From positions 308,501 to 372,500 of the forward strand of contig NZ_CP039451.1 in NCBI RefSeq assembly GCF_004843725.1: DNA of 64,000 nt. The letters are read 5' to 3'. The DNA comes from Psychroserpens sp. NJDZ02 (GTDB taxonomy: Bacteria > Bacteroidota > Bacteroidia > Flavobacteriales > Flavobacteriaceae). Position numbers and translations under genes: made by a program. Position 1 is the stretch's first letter, and every line of letters starts with the position of its first letter. A model generated the notes under the pieces. That model did not search any database, was not told the DNA's origin, and saw only the letters and a list, made by a program, of their open reading frames with translations. Below are positions 6,759 through 15,060 of this stretch, one piece after another.

Positions 6759-8300
6759 TTATTTAGCAATTACATTACTAAATTTTGCATTTATAACAAT
6801 TGTTTTACTGGTATTACTATTATTATTTGGATAATTTTTAATGGTTTTATTAGACGCTGTCACGTTGTTAAATTTAGACCGATTACCACTGTAAAATAAG
6901 TTATAATCGGTATCTGGCAACTTTAATTTAGCATCACTATTTTCTAAAATAATGTTTAGATTATTAAAATCTGAAGCGATTGTATTAACTAACAAATCTC
7001 CAAAACTCCCATTAATTACAGAGTTACCTGACAAGGTATTAACTTCCACATCAGACGATACTGCATTTAATATTAAATTATTAGCATTCGCGATTATAGC
7101 ATCATCTACATAATTTAATTTTAACTCGCCAGACCTCCAATCTTTAATAGCCACTTTTGCATAAGACACATTAATGGAGGTGTTACCTCCAGTAATGTGA
7201 TTTGCTATAAACGATCCATGAGAAATAGTACCATTGGCATTTTCTAGGACATTAGCTAGCTTTAATTCGCCATGTCTAACGTTTAATTTCAATTTAGCTT
7301 TTTTAGGCATTTTTATAATAATGGTCTTTGTGGTATTATAATCAATAGCTTTAAAAAGTTTATTGCTTTTTTGGTTTCCATTGGCGCCATCACTCTCAAA
7401 TTGCGCTTGCATTTTACGTTCAAACTCTTCGCCAAAACGTTTTCCCCAAGCTTCTAACTTAGGCCCTACCTCTTTTTCAAAACGTTTGCCCCAAGCTTCT
7501 AATTTTGGTGCAATCTCGGATTCAAACTTTTTTTCAAAATTCTCTCCCCATTCTTCCATGCTGTCCTCAAAATCTTCATCAAAAACGTCTTCCAAAACAT
7601 TTCCTATTTGTTTGCCTAAGTTTTCTCCCCAAGCGTCCATCTTTTTTTCAAACTTATCAATATCTTCTTGTTTGATACTTTTAGCCCAAGTACGCATGTC
7701 TTGCTCATACGCTGCCCCGTATTCTTTACGATACTTTTTACTCCATGTATCTAAATAAGATTCGCCTTCTTTTTTATACCTATCATAATCAAAATCGAAA
7801 TTATAATTTCCGTCTGGAGACTTCGGAATACGCAAAGCACTTAACCCTTCAGGTAATCCTTCTAAAAGATCCAATTTTTCAATACCTTCTAATAACGGTG
7901 TTATATTAATATCTAATAATTCAGGAAGACTAGATAATACAGCAATCGATTCTTCATCTAAAATACCAAGGCTCATATCGTCAGACCAAACACCTCTAGA
8001 CCCTTTTGATGCAATAGTTATATAGTCGGAATCGCCTGTTAAAGACACCTCCCAATTATCTAAAGCTTTTTGCATCTCTGCTTTGGACAGGGTTTTACTT
8101 TCTATAAAAGCCTCGACCTCAATATAATCGTTGTTCCAAGTTTCTACAATAATATTAGTATGACTAGTATCTAGGTTTACAACAACGTCTTTATCCGCTC
8201 TTACAGATTGGTCAATTTTACTCAACTTTTGTTGCGCTGTAACACTTACGGTAACTAGCAAAAGGACTAATTTTAAATATATATTTTTAAATAGTTTCAT
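6759..8300 (-). CDS. DUF4097-type exported protein with charged repeat insert
   Basis: A signal peptide (LVLLLVTVSVTAQ, about residues 10-22) is followed by a short beta segment. About 200 residues of very charged, helical sequence come next, with imperfect repeats of the type KLEAWGKRFEKEVGP near residues 240-300. The C-terminal half is a beta-helix-like DUF4097 region (LKLNVRHGELKLANV, then GNTSINVSYAKV, DAIIANANNLILN). DUF4097 proteins are putative adhesins often linked to ECF sigma/anti-sigma pairs, as here: it is third in the cluster after the sigma and anti-sigma genes. The charged repeat inside the protein is unusual. Function is inferred only. Confidence 0.8.
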   Translation of the reverse strand: MKLFKNIYLKLVLLLVTVSVTAQQKLSKIDQSVRADKDVVVNLDTSHTNIIVETWNNDYIEVEAFIESKTLSKAEMQKALDNWEVSLTGDSDYITIASKGSRGVWSDDMSLGILDEESIAVLSSLPELLDINITPLLEGIEKLDLLEGLPEGLSALRIPKSPDGNYNFDFDYDRYKKEGESYLDTWSKKYRKEYGAAYEQDMRTWAKSIKQEDIDKFEKKMDAWGENLGKQIGNVLEDVFDEDFEDSMEEWGENFEKKFESEIAPKLEAWGKRFEKEVGPKLEAWGKRFGEEFERKMQAQFESDGANGNQKSNKLFKAIDYNTTKTIIIKMPKKAKLKLNVRHGELKLANVLENANGTISHGSFIANHITGGNTSINVSYAKVAIKDWRSGELKLNYVDDAIIANANNLILNAVSSDVEVNTLSGNSVINGSFGDLLVNTIASDFNNLNIILENSDAKLKLPDTDYNLFYSGNRSKFNNVTASNKTIKNYPNNNSNTSKTIVINAKFSNVIAK

Positions 8301-8373
8301 TTGTATTGGTTTTAATGAAAATTATAATTCGCCTGCAAAATGTATCAGGTTTATAATTGCTCTAGTTTTACGC

Positions 8374-8955
8374 TTACCCTTGAGATGCGTTTAATGTACT
8401 TAACTCTTTTAGTTGTTCTTTAAGACGGTGCATCAAGTTTAAACGAAATTTCAAATTTTGGATTAATGCATTTACCGTATGCTCATCAGGACCATTTTCG
8501 GTCAACTCTTTTGACAAGCTTTTATATTCTACATTTAATTCTTCTAACTTCAAAACATAGCCATCAAACAACTCTTTGTTGTCTGGTGTCAATTTTAACT
8601 TAGACAATTCTAAATTAATATTGGCGACATAATAATCTTCAACCTTTTTTAAATCCGGAGAGATATCTCCAAGTGTCATGGTCTTTTCATCAGGACTAGT
8701 GTCCGGTTTTGGCATATCAGTATCAACAACTTGTGTTGGTGTCACTTCTTTGTTAAAAAGTGTGTAACTACCAAATCCTAAACCAACGACTAATAGCACG
8801 CTAGCTGCAATATTTAAAAACGACCATCTGGATTGCTTTTTTTGTGGCAATTCTTGATTTAATCTTTCTAAAAACTTAGCCTCATGCCCTTTGGACAGTT
8901 GCTGAGTCATTGCTTTTTTATCGTCGTTAAAAAGCGTTCTAATATCTTTCGCCAT
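8374..8955 (-). CDS. Anti-sigma-factor-like single-pass membrane protein
   Basis: The cytosolic N-terminus (residues 1-40) is charged and helical, as in anti-sigma domains. One membrane helix follows at about 44-66 (FLNIAASVLLVVGLGFGSYTLF). The extracytoplasmic part has a proline/aspartate linker (PKPDTSPDEK) and a helical coiled-coil stretch to the C-terminus. The start overlaps the end of the ECF sigma gene by 17 bp, which indicates translational coupling. This position and topology support the role of sequestering that sigma factor, although no zinc-type HxxxCxxC motif is present. Confidence 0.75.
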   Translation of the reverse strand: MAKDIRTLFNDDKKAMTQQLSKGHEAKFLERLNQELPQKKQSRWSFLNIAASVLLVVGLGFGSYTLFNKEVTPTQVVDTDMPKPDTSPDEKTMTLGDISPDLKKVEDYYVANINLELSKLKLTPDNKELFDGYVLKLEELNVEYKSLSKELTENGPDEHTVNALIQNLKFRLNLMHRLKEQLKELSTLNASQG

Positions 8956-9496
8956 AATGGGTATGTTTTAAAAGGTCTTGCAATTTTACTTTTCCTCTGG
9001 ATAATTGTGTACGCGATGCTATTGCTGTAATATTTAGGATTTCAGAAATTTCTTGATGATCATAACCCTCAATTAAATACAGCATTACCACGTATTTATA
9101 TTTTTCCGGAAGATTGTTAATGGCTTGCTTAATATCGTTTAAAGTTGTACTATCTTCTACTAACCATTTGTCATTTGTGTCCGTATCAATGACTTTCAGA
9201 TGCACCTCATCTAATTCAACTAAACGTTGTTTTTTAGATTTTAAGTAATCAATACTTTTATTAATGACAATACGTTTTAACCAAGCCCCAAAAGTGACAT
9301 CGCCTTTAAATTGATGTAGTTTAGCAAACGCTTTAATAAACGCGTCTTGGACGACATCTTCTGCTTCGGCTGTGTGGTTTACAAACCGCAAAGCGACATG
9401 ATACATAGCATCGCAATATTGCTGATACACCTGTAATTGGGCTTTTCGGTTGTTTTGTTTACACAACTCAATGTTATCTAAAGTAACGACTTTCAC
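8939..9496 (-). CDS. ECF-type RNA polymerase sigma factor (sigma-70 family)
   Basis: Region 2 is recognisable at about residues 25-95 (YHVALRFVNHTAEAEDVVQDAFIKAF and the FGAWLKRIVINKSIDYLKSKK core-binding and -10 segment). Region 4 is at about 125-180 (INNLPEKYKYVVMLYLIEGYDHQEISEILNI, then a helix-turn-helix ending LSRGKVKLQDLL). Region 3 is missing, as in ECF sigma factors, and the length of 185 residues fits. It leads a three-gene cluster with an anti-sigma-like protein and a DUF4097 protein, so it probably controls an envelope response that may include its own operon. Confidence 0.93.
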   Translation of the reverse strand: MKVVTLDNIELCKQNNRKAQLQVYQQYCDAMYHVALRFVNHTAEAEDVVQDAFIKAFAKLHQFKGDVTFGAWLKRIVINKSIDYLKSKKQRLVELDEVHLKVIDTDTNDKWLVEDSTTLNDIKQAINNLPEKYKYVVMLYLIEGYDHQEISEILNITAIASRTQLSRGKVKLQDLLKHTHYGERY

Positions 9497-9681
9497 GTGT
9501 TGGTTTTTGGTTAGTGTTCAGCTTAAAGACGACACAAAAAAAGGAGTGTTGCAAAAAAGATTGGTTTTTTTTTCAATTTAGCATATTAATTTAGAATAAT
9601 TTAAGGTTTATCCTTCTGTAAGTACTAAATTTTCAGTTAATTTTGTGTCTCTATTATTTACACTTTTCAAGTAAAACATAA

Positions 9682-10230
9682 ATGAAAAAATTTATATATC
9701 TATTAATTATAGTCGCTATTGGAGTTTTAGGCTACCAATTTTTTACTAAAACAGGTTTATTTAATCAACCTTTAAGTCCAAAAGATACTGCGGGAATTAA
9801 AATAAATGATTTAACTGTCAGAGTAGTCTACAACAGACCCTCAAAACGAAATAGAGACGTGTTTGGCGCTTTAGTCCCTTTTGATAAAGTATGGCGTACA
9901 GGAGCAAACGAAGCTACTACTTTTGAAACTAATCATGATTTATCTGTAAAAGGTGTTACATTACCTAAAGGAAAATATACGCTTTGGACGGTACCACAGG
10001 CAGACCATTGGAAAGTGATGTTTAATTCTAAACAATATGATTGGGGAGTTAACGAAAAAATGGAACCGAACTGGGATCCTAATTTTGATGTCGTAGAAGT
10101 AGAAGTGCCTGCTCAAAAATTAGATAAAACCGTTGAACAATTTACGGTAGCCTTTGATAATTCTACAGACGATTTAAAAATGACGATGGCTTGGGATAAT
10201 GTAAAAATAGAAGTCCCGCTTAAGGACTAA
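9682..10230 (+). CDS. DUF2911 domain protein, membrane-anchored or exported
   Basis: An N-terminal hydrophobic helix (residues 4-20, IYLLIIVAIGVLGYQFF) precedes a DUF2911 domain covering most of the protein. Typical strings are VRVVYNRPSKRNRDVFG, VPFDKVWRTGANEAT, LPKGKYTLWTVP and WDPNFDVVEVEV. The helix lacks a clear cleavage site, so it may act as an anchor. DUF2911 proteins are widespread in Bacteroidota and of unknown function. A TAATTTTG box about 37 bp before the start codon (9638-9645) is a plausible -7 element. Confidence 0.85.
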   Translation: MKKFIYLLIIVAIGVLGYQFFTKTGLFNQPLSPKDTAGIKINDLTVRVVYNRPSKRNRDVFGALVPFDKVWRTGANEATTFETNHDLSVKGVTLPKGKYTLWTVPQADHWKVMFNSKQYDWGVNEKMEPNWDPNFDVVEVEVPAQKLDKTVEQFTVAFDNSTDDLKMTMAWDNVKIEVPLKD

Positions 10231-10261
10231 TATTGATCTCAGTTATTTATAATTAAACTCG

Positions 10262-10279
10262 TTTTCGCTTACGCGGAAA
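10262..10279. repeat. Variant copy of the TTTCCGCGAAAGCG motif
   Basis: On the minus strand this reads TTTCCGCGTAAGCG followed by AAAA, one base different from the 14-mer found at 37728, 58801 and 61900. It lies in the gap between the DUF2911 gene and meaB and is unusually GC-rich for this DNA. Confidence 0.5.
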
Positions 10280-10291
10280 TTAAAAGCAACC

Positions 10292-11362
10292 ATGTCCAAT
10301 AAAAAAACAGCATTATCAGAAACTGAAGGCGTTTCTTCTCCAGAAATGACCAATGCCGCTGCTGTTTTAAAACTAAAAGCCAAACGTAGATTACAACGGA
10401 CCACTAAAGATTTAGTCAGCGCGATTTTAAACGGAAACATTACCGCTTTAAGTCAAGCCATTACTTTAGTAGAAAGCAAAAACCCAAAACATACCACCCA
10501 AGCTAATGCTATAATTAAAGCTTGCTTACCACATGCCAACCAATCGACTCGAATTGGTATTACTGGTGTGCCTGGTGTTGGAAAAAGCACCTTTATTGAA
10601 GCTTTTGGAACCTATCTAACTACTTTAAACAAAAAAGTGGCAGTCTTAGCTGTCGATCCAAGTAGTAGCATAACAAAAGGGAGTATTCTGGGTGACAAAA
10701 CCAGAATGGAAGATTTGGTTAAAAACAACAATGCGTTTATACGTCCATCCGCTTCTGGAACCTCACTTGGTGGTGTGGCTAGAAAAACAAGAGAAACGAT
10801 TATCCTTTGTGAAGCTGCTGGTTTTGATATGGTAATTATTGAAACCGTAGGTGTTGGACAAAGTGAAACCGCTGTACATAGTATGGTTGACTTTTTTCTG
10901 CTTTTAAAACTAGCAGGTGCCGGAGACGAATTGCAAGGTATTAAACGTGGTATTATTGAAATGGCAGATGCCATAGCCATTAACAAAGCAGATGGAGATA
11001 ATGTAAAACGTGCTAAATTAGCTAAAGTCGAGTTTAACCGTGCCTTACATATGTATCCAATAAAAGACTCGGATTGGCAACCTAAAGTCAGTTTATGTAG
11101 TGCTTTGACTAACGAGGGCATTTCTGATATCTGGAATGTTATTTCGGATTACATCACCCTAACCAAACAAAACAACTACTTTAATACCAAACGTACTGAA
11201 CAAAATAAATTTTGGTTATTGCAAACCATTGAAGAACAACTTAAAAGTGTCTTTTTTAATAATCCTGACATTAAAATAGAACTAAATAAACAATTAGCGT
11301 TGATTGAAGCTAATCAAACCACGCCTTTTGCTGCAGCAGATTATTTGTTGGGATTGGGGTAA
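10292..11362 (+). CDS. meaB: Methylmalonyl-CoA mutase-associated GTPase MeaB
   Basis: This G3E-family P-loop GTPase protects and reactivates B12-dependent methylmalonyl-CoA mutase. The Walker A motif GVPGVGKST is at residues 92-100. Other conserved strings are AVDPSSSITKGSILGDKTRM, the FIRPSASGTSLGG stretch, the switch/Walker B segment DMVIIETVGVGQSE and NKADG for guanine recognition. The length of 356 residues is normal. The mutase genes are not in the window. The last 14 codons plus about 55 bp downstream are duplicated 2.25 kb away at 13569, marking this 3' end as a recombination or insertion point. Confidence 0.95.
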   Translation: MSNKKTALSETEGVSSPEMTNAAAVLKLKAKRRLQRTTKDLVSAILNGNITALSQAITLVESKNPKHTTQANAIIKACLPHANQSTRIGITGVPGVGKSTFIEAFGTYLTTLNKKVAVLAVDPSSSITKGSILGDKTRMEDLVKNNNAFIRPSASGTSLGGVARKTRETIILCEAAGFDMVIIETVGVGQSETAVHSMVDFFLLLKLAGAGDELQGIKRGIIEMADAIAINKADGDNVKRAKLAKVEFNRALHMYPIKDSDWQPKVSLCSALTNEGISDIWNVISDYITLTKQNNYFNTKRTEQNKFWLLQTIEEQLKSVFFNNPDIKIELNKQLALIEANQTTPFAAADYLLGLG

Positions 11363-11416
11363 TTTGTACTTGGTAAATTAGACGTTTGATTTTGTCATTT
11401 GAATCCTATAACTTCG
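11316..11416 (+). repeat. 101-bp direct repeat, left copy (meaB 3' end)
   Basis: It covers the last codons and stop of meaB and the following 54 bp, and matches 13569-13669 with one substitution (G to A in the final meaB codons). The two copies bound a 2.25-kb block holding a metallopeptidase-like lipoprotein gene and an interrupted gene. Left and right repeats ending in a gene's 3' end resemble an att pair or the result of a duplication; no integrase gene lies in the block. Confidence 0.9.
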
Positions 11417-11550
11417 TTTGACTTTAGATAATTTTATCCCAGGAATTGAAATAATCACTATACCATAATTAACTGAAGAGACAAGAATAAGAAAGGTTAT
11501 CTTGTAAACTATTCTACATAAAGCTACCGCAAACTAACTTTTAAATAATT

Positions 11551-12681
11551 ATGAAGATTTTATTATTATTTCCTCTTATATTACTTACAAATTGTACGCA
11601 AAAAAAGAAAATTGAGTCAGAAAAAACATTTGCTGTAGATTACGGAATTCAAGCCTTTTCTAAACTTCATAAAGAAAACGACTTGATAATAACTACATTT
11701 AAAAAGTGTTTTAACTCATATACATATCTTGATTATGCGCAATACTGGCAAGAATCAGATACTTTAATTTTCAAACGTCCATTCGATGATTTATGGCTGT
11801 CGATAGAGGATTATTACCCAGCATATACTCCAACAATAGTATCAATCCAAAAAAAAGAGAAGGATAAATATTTAGTTAAAATAGCAGTAATGGGAAACCC
11901 TGAACAGTTTAATTCCTTACATGCTATTTATAATTTTTATGCCATTCGAGACAATGAAGATATTTTCAAATTTAAAAATGTAATCAACGACAATTTAAAA
12001 CTATGGAATACAAAGACAATAGATAATATTAAATATATATACCCACCTCAAAATACACTTAATAACAACGAGATAAAAAAACAGATTGAATTTGAAAATA
12101 ATTTGATCACAAAATTTGATTTCGATAAAATTAATTACACCTATATAAGCTGCAATTCTGTTTATGAATTTATGAAATTAAGAGGATTTGACTATGAAAA
12201 TTCCATGTTCTTAAATAATCAAAAAGGTGGAGTAGCTTTTACTAATAGTCAATTAATTTTTTCAGGAAATAATTCGGAATTCTATCCTCATGAATTAGTA
12301 CATCTATATACCTACAAATATTTTAAGAATATAAACTCAACTATTAATGAAGGTTTTGCGACTTACCTTGGTGGCTCAATGGAATTAGATTATTTAAGTC
12401 ATATTAAAATTTTAAAAGACTATTTAAAAACTAGCAAAATAGACCTATTTGAATATTTGTTCGACGATGAAAAAAAGTTTACAATAATTGGAAATATATC
12501 TTCAATAAAATATTCCGCCGGCGCACTACTCTGTGATTTAGCTGACAAACAAAATGTGCTCAATCAATTGTTAGATTGTGGAAAAACAGATGAAGAGCTA
12601 ATTTTAGCTATTGAAAGCCTATTTGATATTAATAGAAAAGACTTTAATTCGTTTATCGATAAAAAGTTAATTGATTATTAA
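11551..12681 (+). CDS. Putative gluzincin-type metallopeptidase lipoprotein
   Basis: A short lipoprotein signal ends in LLTNC, with the lipid-anchored cysteine at residue 15. The core has HELVH at 247-251, fitting the zinc motif HExxH, followed after about 15 residues by NEGFATYLGGS with E267 as the likely third ligand, the gluzincin (peptidase MA) arrangement. The N-terminal half resembles an NTF2- or DUF-like beta region but I cannot name it. It should act at the periplasmic side of a membrane. The gene sits inside the block bounded by 101-bp repeats of the meaB 3' end, suggesting acquisition. The peptidase call rests on motifs only. Confidence 0.7.
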   Translation: MKILLLFPLILLTNCTQKKKIESEKTFAVDYGIQAFSKLHKENDLIITTFKKCFNSYTYLDYAQYWQESDTLIFKRPFDDLWLSIEDYYPAYTPTIVSIQKKEKDKYLVKIAVMGNPEQFNSLHAIYNFYAIRDNEDIFKFKNVINDNLKLWNTKTIDNIKYIYPPQNTLNNNEIKKQIEFENNLITKFDFDKINYTYISCNSVYEFMKLRGFDYENSMFLNNQKGGVAFTNSQLIFSGNNSEFYPHELVHLYTYKYFKNINSTINEGFATYLGGSMELDYLSHIKILKDYLKTSKIDLFEYLFDDEKKFTIIGNISSIKYSAGALLCDLADKQNVLNQLLDCGKTDEELILAIESLFDINRKDFNSFIDKKLIDY

Positions 12682-12853
12682 ATAAAACTGTTATAACAAA
12701 ATAAATATACTATCCCTTACTGATTGATAATCATCAAACACTTAACTTAAAAATAATTTTCTCATAAAAAAACTATAACTTCGAATTGTATTTATTCATA
12801 ATCATAATATGACCAATTAGGTTAGAGTAGAAACAATTACAAAGCAGCTAATC

Positions 12854-13456
12854 ATGGGACTATTTGATACTTTAAAAAAGAAGAGGAAGACTTCTCAAAA
12901 TAAAAATTTAGGCCCAACATTTCTTGAGAATAAAGTTGAACAAATAACTAACCCCAAAAAGTTGCATTCACACGAATGGAAAAGAGGATTAAAAACAGAA
13001 TCCGGTGGTACATTTTTCAAAATCAAATATTACGGTCAACGTCAGTCTAAGCATAAAAATCTAATTGTCCAAACCAAATTTGCACCATCTAAAATTTACG
13101 CGGTTGATGTTTCAAATAATGAAGCTTTTTTATTGTTTGATGGCTGTATTCATGGATATAACGCGATGTTCTGTGATAAATATACGAAGCAACAGATAGA
13201 AAATAGATCTGCAGACAAAATCTACACTTCAGAAAATGGAGACAACGAATTTTAAATAATTATTTCCACCTATAACAGAATTGATTACGATGATGAGTTT
13301 AGTGAGCAAGTTGATGCCCACGGAAAACTAGAATTAACATCTAAAGTTAAAATTGACTTTGATGAAGTAAAACGAAATAGGTTTGATGGATTACAGATTT
13401 GGGGGATTAATAAAGCGGGAAATAAAATAGAAATAATTTCAGAAGAATTAGCATAA
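12854..13456 (+). pseudogene. Hypothetical protein gene interrupted by an in-frame TAA
   Basis: The open part from ATG 12854 to TAA 13253-13255 encodes 133 residues with a basic N-terminus (FDTLKKKRKT) and no signal peptide. Reading on in the same frame past that stop gives another 66 sense codons (including YNRIDYDDEFSEQVDAHGK and FDGLQIWGINKAGN) to TAA at 13454. The downstream part has no start codon of its own near its beginning. A single AAA-to-TAA change would explain the interruption, so the ancestral protein was about 200 residues. The shortened product may still be made. The family is not recognised. Confidence 0.65.
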
Positions 13457-13568
13457 AACCCTTAACTACAATATTTTAAATTAATCTTAGACAATTACTA
13501 ATCAATAATACAAACAAAAAAGCACAATCACAAAACTGTATTTTTTTTTATGCTCTTGACTATCAAAA

Positions 13569-13669
13569 AAACCACGCCTTTTGCTGCAGCAGATTATTTG
13601 TTGGGATTGAGGTAATTTGTACTTGGTAAATTAGACGTTTGATTTTGTCATTTGAATCCTATAACTTCG
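13569..13669 (+). repeat. 101-bp direct repeat, right copy (displaced meaB 3' end)
   Basis: This copy of 11316-11416 is out of context: the meaB codons for PFAAADYLLGL are present without the rest of the gene. It ends 25 bp before the start codon of the DUF3239-like gene, so that gene's upstream region derives partly from the repeat. Confidence 0.9.
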
Positions 13670-13693
13670 CTTAATACTAAACAAAAAATAACT

Positions 13694-14404
13694 ATGGAAG
13701 AAAATAAAGCGATTGGAGATCAAGGAGAAGTCTTAAACCTAAGTTCTGCCTCAAGAGCTATGAATACGGAACCCGATGAAGAACAAATAGAACAATTCGA
13801 CGAGTACGAAGCAAAAGCAAGTCCTCTTAAATATGTTGCAATGTTATTGGCTTTTGTTTCTATTAGTCTTTCTATTTATTTATTCTACACGGGGCACTGG
13901 GGTTGGGGCCTTATTCTAATTCCTTTAATACTATTTTTAGGGATGCTCACCTATTCCTTTGGAAAAGCAAACGTAACAAAACAAATTGCTTACGAAAGTG
14001 GGCTCATTATTTCTGCAATAGTAGTAGAAACAAATCCAATTAAAATTATTGCTCTTGCTGACATGCGTTCTTCAACAGATCAAAAAATAATTTGGGGATG
14101 TCAAAAAATGACGGTAGAAAATTTACCAAATCACAAAATAGTAGTTGGCGAAAAAATACCTTGCGTAAGTTTATTTGGAATCGCACTTAAAGGGTATAGA
14201 CGATTTTTTGAACCTAGACCAATATCTTGGGGATACAAGAATCCTGATTTAATATCTAAAACCGTAGCGTTAATAACTAATGACAGTGCTTTAGAATCTG
14301 ATAATGAATGGGCTATTTTAGAACAATTAAACACTAAAATGAAAAATAGCATAGACAAAGAAGTTGTCTTTTTTGATAAAGATTTAAATAAAGTAGAGCT
14401 TTAG
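13694..14404 (+). CDS. DUF3239-like membrane protein
   Basis: An acidic N-terminus of about 40 residues is followed by two adjacent membrane helices (about residues 42-62 and 66-86; the turn between them is TGHWGWG). A cytosolic domain of about 150 residues follows. The order VVETNPIKIIALADM, then VGEKIPCVSLFG, then RPISWGYKNPDLI, then ESDNEWAILEQL resembles DUF3239 proteins; this is a pattern match, not a search result. I start at MEENKAIGD (13694), because the 14 codons before it (from ATG 13652) lie largely in the duplicated meaB repeat. Role unknown. Confidence 0.6.
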   Translation: MEENKAIGDQGEVLNLSSASRAMNTEPDEEQIEQFDEYEAKASPLKYVAMLLAFVSISLSIYLFYTGHWGWGLILIPLILFLGMLTYSFGKANVTKQIAYESGLIISAIVVETNPIKIIALADMRSSTDQKIIWGCQKMTVENLPNHKIVVGEKIPCVSLFGIALKGYRRFFEPRPISWGYKNPDLISKTVALITNDSALESDNEWAILEQLNTKMKNSIDKEVVFFDKDLNKVEL

Positions 14405-14488
14405 AAATCAAACTAATAGATTTCCACAAAAACAATTAACGTTGTTATTACTACTCGATAAAAATTTTAAACGAACCTTACAATACAC

Positions 14489-14525
14489 AAAAAAAAGCAC
14501 AGTTTTAGGACTGTGCTTTTTTTTT
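14489..14525 (+). terminator. Rho-independent terminator
   Basis: AAAAGCACAGT and ACTGTGCTTTT form a perfect stem around a short TTTAGG loop, with a run of nine or more T on the plus side and A on the other. It can end the DUF3239-like transcript and may act in both directions. Confidence 0.85.
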
Positions 14526-14559
14526 ATATATTCTATTATTAGTATTCTTTTAAACAGAC

Positions 14560-14755
14560 TTAACAAAAATTAGCCTTATACTGTTCTACCTGAGCTTTAT
14601 CACCTTCTAATAAGGTCGTCTGAGGATTATAATCTAATAATTTTCGGCCTTATCAATATTAGCTTTAGTACGTAATTGACCGCCTACTCTAGCCTTAACA
14701 TGGTCTATTTTTATAGATTGTCCAATCACATACTCAACCGCCTCAATCCCCTTTT
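14560..14755 (-). pseudogene. 3' remnant of a sugar-nucleotide epimerase gene
   Basis: Read on the minus strand it encodes GIEAVEYVIGQSIKIDHVK and then RTKANIDKA. A one-base deletion breaks the frame, after which DYNPQTTLLEG, EQYKANFC and a stop follow. This is clearly homologous to the last 65 residues of the intact epimerase at 17635-18576. Nothing of the first 240 codons remains. The remnant and the intact gene point the same way and flank the alginate lyase gene. Confidence 0.9.
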
Positions 14756-15060
14756 TTAACTCTATATAAAACAATTAAGAATTGGTTTTGGAGAGATTAT
14801 TTACAAAACCATTGGTTTTAATCACCCATTTATTACTTTTTTTTAAACAATCGTCCTATTCCTCTACTAGAACATAACTAGTCTTTTTTATTTTTAAGAA
14901 GAATTAAGATCAACAATTACAACTGGTTAAATCATTAAACATTTAAAATTATTTAATGTTATTGTTAGTCCAACCATTCTGTCAATTAACAAAAAACCGT
15001 ATTTCATCATCCAAATTAAGACTTTCATCGTATATCCTTCAAACCAAATAAACCTACAAA
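14756..15060. other. Non-coding leader region before the alginate lyase gene
   Basis: No open frame of note was seen. The region is very AT-rich and separates the epimerase remnant from the lyase start codon. No confident promoter box was found. It is long enough to hold the regulatory region of the lyase. Confidence 0.4.

Noticed and set aside
7363..7758. Plus-strand 131-codon frame opposite the DUF4097 gene
   Set aside because: It is the antisense of the charged repeat region (serine/phenylalanine-rich mirror of Glu/Lys codons), not an independent gene.
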